A stretch of 64,000 nt of DNA from Rhodococcus maanshanensis NBRC 100610 (GTDB taxonomy: Bacteria; Actinomycetota; Actinomycetes; Mycobacteriales; Mycobacteriaceae), in assembly GCF_001894865.1 (NCBI RefSeq), contig NZ_BCXA01000013.1:1-64000 (forward strand). The letters are read 5' to 3'. Shown here piece after piece: positions 45,018 to 53,918 of the stretch. Each line of letters opens with the position of its first letter. The stretch's first letter is position 1. The notes below the pieces were generated by a model. That model had not been told where the DNA came from, ran no database searches, and saw only the letters and a program-made list of their open reading frames with translations. The translations under genes and the position numbers were made by a program.

Positions 45018-46475
45018 TCACGGCCTCCGGCCGGGCTGCACGGCGGGGGCCGAGATGTCGCAGTGCGGGCGGCAGGCCACGGATTCCTCGTCGACCACCG
45101 CGGGGACCCCCGCCGGGATCATCGCCGCGGCCAGCGCCGCGCCGATCACCAGCAGGCCCGCGCAGATCAGCATCGCGATGTCGAATCCGTGCGAGAAGGC
45201 CTCCGGATCGGCGAAGCCCGTGCCCGCGATCCCGGCCAGCCCCGGCAGCGCCGCGACCGCGAGCAGCTGGCTGCTGCGCGCGACCGCGTTGTTCACCCCC
45301 GACGCGATCCCGGCCCTGTCGGTCGACACCGAGGTGAGCACCGCGGCGGTCAGCGGCGCCACCAGCGCCGACAGCCCGAGCCCGAACATGAGGACGCCGG
45401 GCAGCACGTCGGTCAGGTACGAGGCGCCTGGGCCGATCCGCAGCATCAGCAGCAGGCCCGTCGCGGCGAGCAGCGGCCCGACCGTCATCAACAGGCGCGG
45501 CCCGTGGTGCTGGGCGAAGCGGCCCGCCCGCGACGAGAGCACCAGCATCAGGCCGGTGATGGGCAGGGTGGCGAGGCCGGAGGCCAGCGGCGAGTAGCCG
45601 GCCGCGAGCTGGAGCTCCAGCACGAGGAGGAAGAACACCCCGCCGAGGGCGGCGTACACCGCCAGGGTCACCAGGTTCGCGGCGACGAACACCCGCGAGC
45701 GGAACAGCGCGGGCGGGACCAGCGGATTGCCGGAGCGCCGCTCGACGACGACGAACGCCGCGAACAGCAGCAGCCCGACTACGACGGCGGCCCACTGCCC
45801 GCCGATCAGGCCGTAGGTCAGCGCGCCGAGGGCGAGGGCGGCGAGCGCGGCGCCCAGCACGTCGAGCCGGCCGTGGGCGTGCGGGTCGCGGCTCTCCGGC
45901 ACGTGCCGCGCGGCGACCCACACCACCGCGGCCGCGAGCGGGAGGTTGATCAGGAACACCACCCGCCAGCTCGACACCTCGACGATCCAGCCGCCGAGCA
46001 GCGGACCGACCGCGCCCGCGACACCGCCGAGCCCGGACCACAGCCCGATCGCCGCGCCGCGGTCGTCGGGGTCGATGGCGGCGGACAGCAGCGCCAGGCT
46101 GCCCGGGGTCAGCAGGGCGGCCCCGACACCCTGCAGGATCCGGGCCAGCACCAGCAGTTCGATGCTCGGCGCCAGCCCGCAGAGCAGCGAGGAGGCGGCG
46201 AACCAGACGGTGCCCCAGATGAACATCTTGCGCCTGCCGAGGCGGTCGCCGAGCGCGCCCGCCAACAGGATCAGGGAGGCCAGGGTGAGGGTGTACCCGC
46301 TCAGCACCCACTGCAGGCCGGCGACGTCGGTGTCGAGGTCCTCGCCGATCCGCGGCAACGCGATGTTGACGACGGTCGCGTCGAGCATGGCCAGCGCGGA
46401 GCCGAGGACCGTCGCGAGCACCACCCAGCGGCCCTTGGTCGAGCGCAGGCGGACCGTCGCACCCAGCGCGTCCAT
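45018..46475 (-). CDS. MFS transporter, DHA2 (14-TM) family
   Basis: This 485-aa EmrB/QacA-type transporter has SALAMLDATVVNIALPRIGEDL, LQWVLSGYTLTLASLILLAG, GALGDRLGRRKMFIWG and ARILQGVGAALLTPGSLALL. It has about 14 membrane segments and a cysteine-containing C-terminal tail (VACRPHCDISAP). It stands 18 bases downstream of the hotdog gene on the same strand, so cotranscription is likely. Its substrate is unknown. Confidence 0.86.
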   Translation of the reverse strand: MDALGATVRLRSTKGRWVVLATVLGSALAMLDATVVNIALPRIGEDLDTDVAGLQWVLSGYTLTLASLILLAGALGDRLGRRKMFIWGTVWFAASSLLCGLAPSIELLVLARILQGVGAALLTPGSLALLSAAIDPDDRGAAIGLWSGLGGVAGAVGPLLGGWIVEVSSWRVVFLINLPLAAAVVWVAARHVPESRDPHAHGRLDVLGAALAALALGALTYGLIGGQWAAVVVGLLLFAAFVVVERRSGNPLVPPALFRSRVFVAANLVTLAVYAALGGVFFLLVLELQLAAGYSPLASGLATLPITGLMLVLSSRAGRFAQHHGPRLLMTVGPLLAATGLLLMLRIGPGASYLTDVLPGVLMFGLGLSALVAPLTAAVLTSVSTDRAGIASGVNNAVARSSQLLAVAALPGLAGIAGTGFADPEAFSHGFDIAMLICAGLLVIGAALAAAMIPAGVPAVVDEESVACRPHCDISAPAVQPGRRP

Positions 46476-46493
46476 GCGCCGAACGCTACGCCG

Positions 46494-47168
46494 CTAGATC
46501 GTGATCCACGTGGCGTGTGCGCGGCCGAGTTCGCGGCCGTCCGACCCGTACGCGGTGGTCGCGGTCCACACCTTGCGACGTTCGGTGCCGAGGAACTCGC
46601 CGAGGACGACGCAGTCCTCGTCGGGTTCGGGCAGCGTCGAGACCAGCCCGGTGATCGAGCCGAGCACCATCGGCATCTTGTCGTGTGCGGTCCACGCGCC
46701 GGGGCAGTCGAGTGCGGCCCACACGAACTCCGGCTGCCCGGCGATGTCGGGCTCGACGTGCCAGACGCACGCGGAGCGCCCGTCGCCGAGCGGCCCGGAG
46801 AACAGCCGCAGGCCGTCGCCGCGGTCGCGGGCGCTGCCGCACACGAAGCAGCGCGGGAACGGGTGAGCGACGTGGCCGGGGAACCGCTCGGCCGCCGCCC
46901 GCGCGGCGGGCAGGTCGACCGCGAGCACCCGCGGCAGCTCCTCCCCTCGGGCGGCGAGCCGGGCCTCGACGATGGCGCCGTCGGCGTCCTGCGCAACGGA
47001 GCGACCGTCCGCGGTGGCCACATCCATCGGGGTGTCGAGCGGCGGCGGCCGGCGCAGCGAGACGGTGACCGGTCCCGGGTCGAGGGTGGCGGCGAGCAGG
47101 CCGGCGACGTAGCCGCCGTTGCCGGAGTTGTCCGGGCCGTTGAATCGGCTGGGTATCAGCAGAGTCAT
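46494..47168 (-). CDS. Hotdog-fold (PaaI-thioesterase-like) protein
   Basis: The 224-aa protein contains PRCFVCGSARDRGDGLRLFSG, the entry motif (CFxCG...GL) of PaaI-like thioesterases, and WAALDCPGAWTAHD where the catalytic helix would lie. An N-terminal half of about 100 residues may be a second hotdog. A thioesterase role on a CoA ester is inferred. GGGAGG precedes the ATG at 47168. A hairpin separates it from the 3-hydroxyacyl-CoA dehydrogenase gene upstream. Confidence 0.65.
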   Translation of the reverse strand: MTLLIPSRFNGPDNSGNGGYVAGLLAATLDPGPVTVSLRRPPPLDTPMDVATADGRSVAQDADGAIVEARLAARGEELPRVLAVDLPAARAAAERFPGHVAHPFPRCFVCGSARDRGDGLRLFSGPLGDGRSACVWHVEPDIAGQPEFVWAALDCPGAWTAHDKMPMVLGSITGLVSTLPEPDEDCVVLGEFLGTERRKVWTATTAYGSDGRELGRAHATWITI

Positions 47169-47198
47169 CGTTGCCTCCCTCGGGCGGCTGCGCCGCCC

Positions 47199-47239
47199 GT
47201 GCGCGGTTGATGAGTCCAGGGGACTCGTCAACCGCGCAC
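47199..47239. terminator. 19-bp hairpin between two minus-strand genes (type B repeat)
   Basis: GTGCGCGGTTGATGAGTCC (47199-47217) and 47221-47239 pair at 18 of 19 positions, with the mismatch able to form G-U. The loop is 3 bases. It follows the stop of the 3-hydroxyacyl-CoA dehydrogenase gene by 13 bases. Its stem resembles the one at 29344-29391. Confidence 0.75.
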
Positions 47240-47252
47240 AGGCGCGAAGCGC

Positions 47253-48110
47253 CTACTTGCTGTAATCGTAGAAGCCGCGGCCCGACTTCTTGCCGAGGCG
47301 ACCGGCCTCGACCATCCGGCGCAGCAGCGCGGGCGGGGCGTAGTGCGGCTCGGCGAACTCGGCGTACAGCGACTCCGCCGCGGCCAGCGTGACGTCGAGG
47401 CCGACGGTGTCGAGCAGCGTGAGCGGGCCCATCGGGTAGCCGCAGCCGCCCTTCATGGCCGCGTCGATGTCCTCGGCGGTGGCGTAGCCGGACTCGAGCA
47501 TCCGGATCGCCGACGTGAGGTACGGGATGAGCAGCGCGTTGACGATGAAGCCCGAGCGGTCCCCGGCCTGCACGGTGGTCTTGCGCAGGGTGTCCTTGGC
47601 GTAGTCGGTGACCGCCTTGGCGGCCTCGGGGGAGGTCACCAGCGTGGAGATGATCTCCACCAGCGGCATCACCGGCACCGGGTTGAAGAAGTGCACGCCG
47701 ACGACCTGCTCGGGGCGCTGGGTGGCGCCCGCGACCTTGATGACGGGGATCGAGGAGGTGTTGGTCGCCAGGATGCCGGACGGCTTGACGATCTTGTCGA
47801 GCTTGCCGAAGATCTCGTACTTCAGCGACTCGATCTCGGGGGCGGCCTCGATGACCAGGTCGCGGTCCGCGAACTCCTCGATGTCGAGGGTCACGCGCAC
47901 CCGCGCGATCGCGGCGTCCGCCTCCTCCTGGGTGATCTTGCCCTTGGCGACGCCACGGCCGATCGACGTCGCGATCCTGGCCTGGGCGGCGTCCGCGAAC
48001 TCCTGCTTGGTCTCCAGGACGAGAACCGAGCTCCCGGCCTTGGCGCACACCTCTGCGATGCCGGCACCCATGGTGCCGCCACCGATCACTCCGACTAGCT
48101 CCACTGTCAT
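47253..48110 (-). CDS. 3-hydroxybutyryl-CoA dehydrogenase (FadB2-like)
   Basis: The 285-aa protein has the NAD-binding GVIGGGTMGAGIAEVCAKAG, VIEAAPEIESLKYEIF, the catalytic VVGVHFFNPVPVMPLVE, and the C-terminal DAAMKGGCGYPMGPLTLLD. These and the length match mycobacterial FadB2. It oxidises 3-hydroxyacyl-CoA with NAD(P). GGAG abuts the ATG at 48110, and a TTG two codons earlier (48116) is an alternative start, so initiation is uncertain by two residues. Confidence 0.9.
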   Translation of the reverse strand: MTVELVGVIGGGTMGAGIAEVCAKAGSSVLVLETKQEFADAAQARIATSIGRGVAKGKITQEEADAAIARVRVTLDIEEFADRDLVIEAAPEIESLKYEIFGKLDKIVKPSGILATNTSSIPVIKVAGATQRPEQVVGVHFFNPVPVMPLVEIISTLVTSPEAAKAVTDYAKDTLRKTTVQAGDRSGFIVNALLIPYLTSAIRMLESGYATAEDIDAAMKGGCGYPMGPLTLLDTVGLDVTLAAAESLYAEFAEPHYAPPALLRRMVEAGRLGKKSGRGFYDYSK

Positions 48111-48152
48111 CTCCAAACGCGTGTCGGTCGTCTTGTCTCGGGGGTCATTCTG

Positions 48153-49769
48153 CTACCCGCGGGTAGCGGCCTCGGCGCCGGACCGCAGCTGGTACTTGAG
48201 GATCTTCCCGGTCGGGGTGCGCGGTAGGTCCGTCGCGAAGGCGATGTCCCTCGGCACCTTGTAGCCGGCGAGCAGGCCGCGGGTGTGCGCGACGAGCTGG
48301 TCCACTGTCGCCTCGGCGCCGGGCCTGAGCAGCACGAATGCCTTGGGCCGCTCACCCCACTTCTCGTCGGGCACCCCCACGACCGCGACGTCGGCGACCG
48401 CCGGGTGCGAGACGATGGCCTGCTCCACCTCGACGGTGGAGATGTTCTCGCCGCCGGAGATGATGATGTCCTTGGCCCGGTCCTTGAGCTGGATGTAGCC
48501 GTCCGGGTGCATGACGCCGAGGTCGCCGGTGTGGAACCAGCCGCCCGCGAAGGCCTCCGCGGTGGCCTCGGGGTCCCGGTAGTAGCCGAGCATCACGTTG
48601 TTGCCGCGCAGCACGATCTCGCCCATCGTCTCGCCGTCGGCAGGCACGTCGCGCATCTGCGGATCGACGACGCGTGCCGTCTCGGCCTGCAGCATGCCGA
48701 CGCCCTGCCGCGAGATCAGCACCGCGCGTTCCTCGGGCGAGCACTCGTCCCAGGACTCCTGGTACTCGCAGATCGTGTACGGCCCGTACACCTCGGTGAG
48801 GCCGTAGACGTGCACGACCGTCGCGCCGAGCGTCTCGAGCTGCCCGATCACCGTCGGGGACGGGGGAGCCCCCGCGGTGGTGATCCGCAGCGGGGTCGCA
48901 AGGGGGTGCGCCTGCGGCGCGTCGGCGATGGTCGAGCACACGGTCGGCGCGCCGCACAGGTTGGTGATGCCGAGCGTGTCGATCGCATCCCAGATGGCGT
49001 CGGCCCGCACCGCGCGCAGGCACACGTGGGTGCCGCCTGCCGCGGTGACAGCCCATGGCGTGCACCACCCGTTGCAGTGGAACATCGGCAGCGTCCACAG
49101 GTACTTGGTGTCACCGGTGAACCCGTTGTGGAAGGTCTCGCCGAAGGAGTTCAGGTAGGCCCCGCGGTGTGAGTACATGACGCCCTTGGGTTTTCCCGTG
49201 GTCCCCGAGGTGTAGTTGATCGCGATGATCCGCTGCTCGTCGTCGACGCCCCACACCAGCGGCTCCTGCACGCCGTCGACGGTGCGCAGGAAGTCGTCGT
49301 AGAGGGCGGTGGCGACGCCGGTCACCGGGTCGGTGACGGTGATGGTGGAGTCGGGGATCTCGACGATCTCCTGCACCGACGAGACCAGGTCGCGGACTGT
49401 GGTGACCGAGCCGAGGAACTCCGAGTCGACGAACAGGATGCGGGTGCCGGAGTGCTCGAGGATGTATTCGAGCTCGGGCCCGGCCAGCCTCGAGTTCAGC
49501 GCGATCAGCACACCCCCGGCCAGCGGCACCGCGAAATGCGCCATCAGCAGTTCAGGGGTGTTCGGCGAGAGGTAGGCGACCCGGTCGCCGGGGTCGATCC
49601 GCTCGCGCAGCGCGTGCGCGAGCTGCTCGACCTCCGCCGCGAACTCCCGGTAGGTGTAGTGCCGGTGGCCGTGGATGATCGCGGTGCGGTCGGGGAAGAC
49701 CGCCGCCGAGCGTTCCAGGAAGCGCAGCGGGCTGAGCTCGGAGTGGTTGGCGGTCGGGGTGGTGGGCAT
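48153..49769 (-). CDS. Medium/long-chain acyl-CoA ligase (AMP-binding)
   Basis: This 538-aa ANL ligase has AINYTSGTTGKPKGVMYSHR, HVYGLTEVYGPYTICEYQ, WFHTGDLGVMHPDGYIQLKD and the terminal LPRTPTGKILKYQLR. The MFHCNGWCTPWAV segment is typical of the AlkK/FadD35-like medium-chain group. It diverges from a LuxR-type regulator, and the dehydrogenase gene follows 42 bases downstream on the same strand. Together they suggest a small inducible fatty- or aryl-acid pathway. Confidence 0.87.
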   Translation of the reverse strand: MPTTPTANHSELSPLRFLERSAAVFPDRTAIIHGHRHYTYREFAAEVEQLAHALRERIDPGDRVAYLSPNTPELLMAHFAVPLAGGVLIALNSRLAGPELEYILEHSGTRILFVDSEFLGSVTTVRDLVSSVQEIVEIPDSTITVTDPVTGVATALYDDFLRTVDGVQEPLVWGVDDEQRIIAINYTSGTTGKPKGVMYSHRGAYLNSFGETFHNGFTGDTKYLWTLPMFHCNGWCTPWAVTAAGGTHVCLRAVRADAIWDAIDTLGITNLCGAPTVCSTIADAPQAHPLATPLRITTAGAPPSPTVIGQLETLGATVVHVYGLTEVYGPYTICEYQESWDECSPEERAVLISRQGVGMLQAETARVVDPQMRDVPADGETMGEIVLRGNNVMLGYYRDPEATAEAFAGGWFHTGDLGVMHPDGYIQLKDRAKDIIISGGENISTVEVEQAIVSHPAVADVAVVGVPDEKWGERPKAFVLLRPGAEATVDQLVAHTRGLLAGYKVPRDIAFATDLPRTPTGKILKYQLRSGAEAATRG

Positions 49770-49839
49770 GCGGCTACCTCGTGTGACGGGGCTTACAGAC
49801 GGTTGCCGACGACGCTATGGCCCACTCGCGCGCGGCCGC

Positions 49840-49857
49840 TACCCTACAAAGTGGGTA
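49840..49857. promoter_or_regulatory. Inverted repeat in the divergent ligase/LuxR promoter region
   Basis: TACCC and GGGTA flank an 8-base spacer directly upstream of the LuxR-type gene and about 70 bases upstream of the ligase start. The position suits an operator for the adjacent regulator. Confidence 0.35.
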
Positions 49858-49864
49858 TGTGCTG

Positions 49865-50716
49865 ATGAACGACGTGATGAGACCGAGCGACGAGGACGCG
49901 CTGCGCGGTGAGCTGCGGCTCCTGCGCGGTCGCACGCCCTTCCCCGTCCTGTTCGCAGGCGCCGTCGAGAACGGCCGGATGCGACTGTCCGGGTTCGCGG
50001 GGACCCGCAGCGCGGTGTTGCGTGGCCTGGTGATCGACGCCCGCTGTGGGCTGGGCGGCCGCGCCATGGCCGAGCAGCGTCCCGAGGCCGCCGCCGACTA
50101 CTTCAACTCCAGCCACATCACCCACGACTACGACGTCCAGGTCGCCAGGGAGGGCATCGAGTCCCTGCTCGCGGTCCCGGTCGTCGTGCGCGGTGCCACG
50201 CGGGCGGCGATCTACGGAGGCCTGCGATCGAGACAACCGATCGGCGACGTGATGGCGGGCGAGGTGATGCGGTCCGCGACCCGGCTGGCGCGGGAGATCG
50301 AGATCCGCGACGAGGTGGACCGCCGCGTCACGATGCTCGCCAACGCAGGTGCGGGGCCGGGGGCGCACCGACGCGGCGCGGCGGCGTCCGAGCGGATCAT
50401 CGAGAGCTACCTCGCGCTGCGCGACCTCGCAGGAAGGGTCGCCGACGAGGCGCTCGGCGCGCAGCTGCGCGCGGTCGAGGAGACCCTGCGGTCGCTGACC
50501 GCAGGCGGTGCGGATCCGTCGGTGACACTGTCCGCGCGCGAGTTCGACGTGCTCTCGTATGTCGCGCTCGGCTGCCGCAACGCGGAGATCGCCGATCGCC
50601 TCTCGCTCAGTGTCGAGACGGTGAAGACCTACATGCGCAACCTGATGGCCAAGCTCGAGGTGGGCAGCCGCCACGAGGCCGTTGTCGAGGCCAGGCGCCG
50701 GGGGCTGCTGCCCTGA
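49865..50716 (+). CDS. LuxR-type regulator with N-terminal GAF-like domain
   Basis: The 283-aa protein has a GAF-like sensory domain (LFAGAVENGRMRLSGFAGTR to SLLAVPVVVRGATRAAIYGG, residues about 25-130), a helical linker, and a C-terminal LuxR helix-turn-helix (LSAREFDVLSYVALGCRNAE then LSLSVETVKTYMRNLMAKLE). It resembles one-component regulators of acyl-CoA and aromatic catabolism. It probably controls the divergent ligase. GTG 49859 is an alternative start; no good ribosome binding site is visible. Confidence 0.83.
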   Translation: MNDVMRPSDEDALRGELRLLRGRTPFPVLFAGAVENGRMRLSGFAGTRSAVLRGLVIDARCGLGGRAMAEQRPEAAADYFNSSHITHDYDVQVAREGIESLLAVPVVVRGATRAAIYGGLRSRQPIGDVMAGEVMRSATRLAREIEIRDEVDRRVTMLANAGAGPGAHRRGAAASERIIESYLALRDLAGRVADEALGAQLRAVEETLRSLTAGGADPSVTLSAREFDVLSYVALGCRNAEIADRLSLSVETVKTYMRNLMAKLEVGSRHEAVVEARRRGLLP

Positions 50717-50790
50717 CGAGCGCCCTCCGATCCGTGAGGCGCGCTTTCCGATGAACCGTTCGAGCCCGGGCACGAGAGCATCTCCGTTCT

Positions 50791-50805
50791 TGACAGAAAC
50801 TGTCA
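50791..50805. promoter_or_regulatory. TetR operator candidate upstream of the tetR-kstD pair
   Basis: TGACAG-AAA-CTGTCA is a perfect 6-3-6 inverted repeat. It overlaps a -35-like TTGACA (50790-50795). A half site CTGTCAA follows at 50818. It lies about 90 bases before the TetR start. Confidence 0.55.
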
Positions 50806-50895
50806 CATTCGTAGATGCTGTCAATCGGCGATTCAATCGCATGTATCGCCTCGGCGCGGTCGGGCCGGTTTCGGTGTGGGAGAAAGGCGTTGTCC

Positions 50896-51516
50896 ATGTC
50901 GCTTCGTGAGAGGCAGCGGCTCCAGGTCCGTGCGGACCTCCAGCGCGCCGCGTTCGAGCTGTTCGCCAGGGACGGCTTCGATGCCGTGACGACCGAACAG
51001 ATCGCGGCGGCCGCGGGGGTGTCGCCGAGTACGTACTTCCGTCACGTGCGCAGCAAGGAAGACCTGCTGCTGGAGCCGGTGCACGAAGGTGGTGCAGGCA
51101 TCGTGGCGCTCGTGGAACAGCGGCCGGAATCCGAGCCGGCCGACGTGGCGCTGGCGCGGGCGATCCTGTCGCGCTCGACCACCCTCGGCGCATCGGAGAT
51201 CGATCGCTGGCGTGCGGCCTTCCGGACCGCGCCCCACCTGATGGATCGCGTCACGCTGATCGCGCCCGAGCACCGGGCCAGGCTCGTCGAGCTCGTCGCA
51301 CAGCGAATGGGGCGCGATCCCGAGGTCGACAGTCGCCCAGGTCTTCTCGTGCACCTGATGCTCGCCGCCGCGGAGTTCGGCTACCGCCAGTGGATTCGCA
51401 GTCCACGCAACCGCGGGGCATCGCTCCCGGTCTGCGTCGAGGGGGCGCTCGATGCGGTGCTGCACCCCCGATGGGGCATGGCGGATGGCAATGAGGGCAA
51501 GGGAGTCGAAAGCTGA
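50896..51516 (+). CDS. TetR-family regulator upstream of the KstD-like gene
   Basis: The 206-aa protein has a TetR DNA-binding domain with AAFELFARDGFDAVTTEQIA and AGVSPSTYFRHVRSKEDLLL. AAAGG precedes the ATG. It is transcribed with the downstream ketosteroid dehydrogenase-like gene (46-base gap). A perfect inverted repeat in its promoter suggests autoregulation, with release by a steroid or steroid-CoA ligand (inference). It is not an evident KstR or KstR2 orthologue, and I saw no KstR-type site in the window. Confidence 0.85.
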   Translation: MSLRERQRLQVRADLQRAAFELFARDGFDAVTTEQIAAAAGVSPSTYFRHVRSKEDLLLEPVHEGGAGIVALVEQRPESEPADVALARAILSRSTTLGASEIDRWRAAFRTAPHLMDRVTLIAPEHRARLVELVAQRMGRDPEVDSRPGLLVHLMLAAAEFGYRQWIRSPRNRGASLPVCVEGALDAVLHPRWGMADGNEGKGVES

Positions 51517-51562
51517 TGATTCGCATGATGATTCCGACGAACAAGTACTCGGGGGTGGCGAA

Positions 51563-53278
51563 ATGACACAGTCGACCGAAAACATGTCCGGCGGCGCGGA
51601 CGAGGTCGTCGACCTGGTCGTGGTGGGGTCGGGTGCGGCGGGGATGGCCGCGGCCATCACCGCGGCGAGGCACGGGCTCACCACGGTGATCGTGGAGAAG
51701 TCGCAGTTCTGGGGCGGCTCGTCCGCCCGGTCGGGCGGCGGGGTGTGGATACCGGGCAATTCGGTGTTGCGCGGCCAGGCGCCCGCCGACGACAGCGAGG
51801 CGGCGAGCGCGTACCTGACGAGCATCGTGGGGGAGGACGCCGACGCGGATCGCATTGCCGCGTATGTGGATCACGGGCCCGAGGCCCTGGACTTCCTGAT
51901 CGACAACTCGGCGCTCGATCTCGAATGGGTGCGGGACTACTCCGACTACTTTCCGGAGGCGCCGGGAGGCCGCGCCACCGGGCGTTCGTGCGAGCCTGCT
52001 CCGTTCGATGCGCGCGCCCTGGCGGACGAGGACCTGGCCACCCTGCACCCGCCCTACATGAAGGCGCCTCTCAACGTCGTCGTCCAGCAGTCCGACTATC
52101 GGTGGCTCAGCACCGGCCTGCGAAGCTGGCGCGGACCTGCGCGGATGCTGAAGGTGGGTGCTCGGTCGATGCTGGCCAAGGCACGCCGACAGAAGCTGCT
52201 CGGGCTCGGCCCGGCCCTGATGTCGCAGTTGATGATCGGCGTGCGCGACGCGGGCGTGCCCGTGCGGCTCGACACGGCGATGACGGACCTGATCACCGAC
52301 GGAGACCGGGTGGCCGGTGTGGTCGTCGAGCACGGCGGAACCCGATCGCGCCTGCTCGCTCGCCGCGGGGTCGTGCTGGCGTGCGGCGGATTCGACAACA
52401 ACGGTGCGATGCGGGAGAAGTATCACCGGGCACCCAGCAGTCCGGAATGGACCATGGGCGCCCCCACCAACACCGGCGACGGGATCACCGCCGCGCTCGA
52501 GTCGGGCGCGGCGATCTCCTACATGGACGACGCCTGGTGGGCCCCGTCCATCCCGCTGCCGAAGGGACCGTGGTTCGCCCTCGCCGAGCGGTCGCTGCCG
52601 CGCAGCCTCATGGTCAACGACCGGGGGCAGCGGTTCATGAACGAGTCCCTTCCGTATGTCGAAGCGACCCATGCGATGTTCGGCGGTCCGTACGGGCAGG
52701 GCGACGGTCCGGCCGAGAACCTCCCGGCGTGGCTGATCTTCGACCAGACCTACCGGAATCGGTATCTGTTCGCCGGTGTCCCCGCCCGCAGGCCGCTACC
52801 CCGATCCTGGCTGCGATCGGGCGCGATCGTCACCGCCGGGACCATCGCCGAGTTGGCGCTCGAGATCGGCGTGCCCGAGCACGCCCTCACGGAGACGATC
52901 GAGCGGTTCAACGCCAACGCGCGTACTGGCACCGATCCCGACTTCCACCGCGGGGAGAGCAGGTACGACCACTACTACGGCGACATCACCAACAAGCCCA
53001 ATCCCAGCCTCGGCGAGCTGACCAAGGCGCCGTTCTACGCCGCGAAGATGGTGCCGGGAGACCTGGGAACCAAGGGCGGCGTCAACACCGACAGCGCCGG
53101 CCGGGCGCTGCGCGAGGACGGGTCGATCATCGAGGGGCTCTACGCCGCGGGCAATACCAGTTCGCCCGTCATGGGCCACACCTACGCCGGTCCAGGCGCG
53201 ACCATCGGACCCGCGATCGTGTTCGGCTACCTCGCGGCCCTCGATGCCGTGGACCGCTCGCCAGGGGGCACGGCCTAG
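51563..53278 (+). CDS. 3-ketosteroid delta-1-dehydrogenase-like flavoprotein (KstD family)
   Basis: The 571-aa protein has the N-terminal FAD motif LVVVGSGAAGMAAAITAARHG and the KstD segment SSARSGGGVWIPGN. DYSDYFPEAPGG at about residues 125-136 carries the tyrosines near the active site. The C-terminal TYAGPGATIGPA has Tyr541 and Gly545 in the same Tyr-X3-Gly spacing as Tyr487/Gly491 of characterised KstD. Length fits KstD rather than the shorter delta-4-dehydrogenases. It should introduce a C1-C2 double bond in ring A of a 3-ketosteroid. Several KstD paralogues with different substrates are normal in rhodococci, so the substrate is open. Confidence 0.85.
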   Translation: MTQSTENMSGGADEVVDLVVVGSGAAGMAAAITAARHGLTTVIVEKSQFWGGSSARSGGGVWIPGNSVLRGQAPADDSEAASAYLTSIVGEDADADRIAAYVDHGPEALDFLIDNSALDLEWVRDYSDYFPEAPGGRATGRSCEPAPFDARALADEDLATLHPPYMKAPLNVVVQQSDYRWLSTGLRSWRGPARMLKVGARSMLAKARRQKLLGLGPALMSQLMIGVRDAGVPVRLDTAMTDLITDGDRVAGVVVEHGGTRSRLLARRGVVLACGGFDNNGAMREKYHRAPSSPEWTMGAPTNTGDGITAALESGAAISYMDDAWWAPSIPLPKGPWFALAERSLPRSLMVNDRGQRFMNESLPYVEATHAMFGGPYGQGDGPAENLPAWLIFDQTYRNRYLFAGVPARRPLPRSWLRSGAIVTAGTIAELALEIGVPEHALTETIERFNANARTGTDPDFHRGESRYDHYYGDITNKPNPSLGELTKAPFYAAKMVPGDLGTKGGVNTDSAGRALREDGSIIEGLYAAGNTSSPVMGHTYAGPGATIGPAIVFGYLAALDAVDRSPGGTA

Positions 53279-53280
53279 GG

Positions 53281-53401
53281 CATGTCTCCTAACCCGCGTG
53301 ATCGCAGCACCAGTGGTCGACCGTTGCCGTCGGAGAGTCGGTGGATGCTGGTGCCGAGTCCACCGCGAGACCGTCCGAGCGCGTGATCGACAGGCTCAGT
53401 G
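53281..53401 (-). pseudogene. Remnant of an IS5-type DDE transposase
   Basis: Read on the minus strand, about 40 codons encode EPVDHALGRSRGGLGTSIHR followed by LSDGNGRPLVLRSRG. This is the conserved GRSRGGL(x)TKIH...DGRGRPL region of IS5-family (IS1647/ISL-like) transposases. No start codon, no flanking transposase sequence and no terminal inverted repeats are visible. It is a small relic between the KstD gene and the next gene, evidence of past insertion. Confidence 0.6.
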
Positions 53402-53459
53402 CGCAGGTTCGTGCAATTCGACAGATCCCCCGGGCCTGTCCGTTTCGTATCCTCTCAGC

Positions 53460-53918
53460 ATGCACCGCTACGAGCTTTTTGCCGACTACTTCCAGTTCTA
53501 CTTGCAGGACGAGGCCACCGACGGGGACCTGTCCGACGCCTGGACCGACGAAGCGGTCGCGCGCATGCTGGCCGTGGGCGACGGCGCGGTGGGCGTGGGC
53601 ACTGCGCGCAACATGGACGTCCCGGTCACGGTCGAGCTTCTCGATGCCGAGCCTGCGCTCGACCTCGCGGACTGGGACCATGCGACCGAATGCAGCCTCC
53701 AGGTCCGGGGCGACAAGCTGGTGATCGCCGGCTGCACCGACTACTTGCCCGATGCAGCCCGCATCCCGATCGCGCCCGGAAGCTACCGCGTGCGCGTGTA
53801 CTACGGCGGGCTCGACACCCTGTCGGAAGACGGGCTCGAGGGCGACGACCGCTATCACCTGCGCCTGTGGCCCGCGGCCCCGATCGCGCCGCAGGTGCTC
53901 AAGCAGCGCGCGCCCTAG
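53460..53918 (+). CDS. Hypothetical protein, 152 aa
   Basis: The ATG at 53460 gives a soluble acidic protein starting MHRYELFADYFQFYLQDE. Other features are VGVGTARNMDVPVTVELLD, YLPDAARIPIAPGSYRVRVYY and the C-terminal DRYHLRLWPAAP. No ribosome binding site is visible. The family is not recognised with certainty; similar short proteins occur widely as orphans. It converges with the hydroxylase gene, and the stops overlap (CTAG), with a short GCCGG-TT-CCGGC hairpin just beyond. Confidence 0.6.
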   Translation: MHRYELFADYFQFYLQDEATDGDLSDAWTDEAVARMLAVGDGAVGVGTARNMDVPVTVELLDAEPALDLADWDHATECSLQVRGDKLVIAGCTDYLPDAARIPIAPGSYRVRVYYGGLDTLSEDGLEGDDRYHLRLWPAAPIAPQVLKQRAP

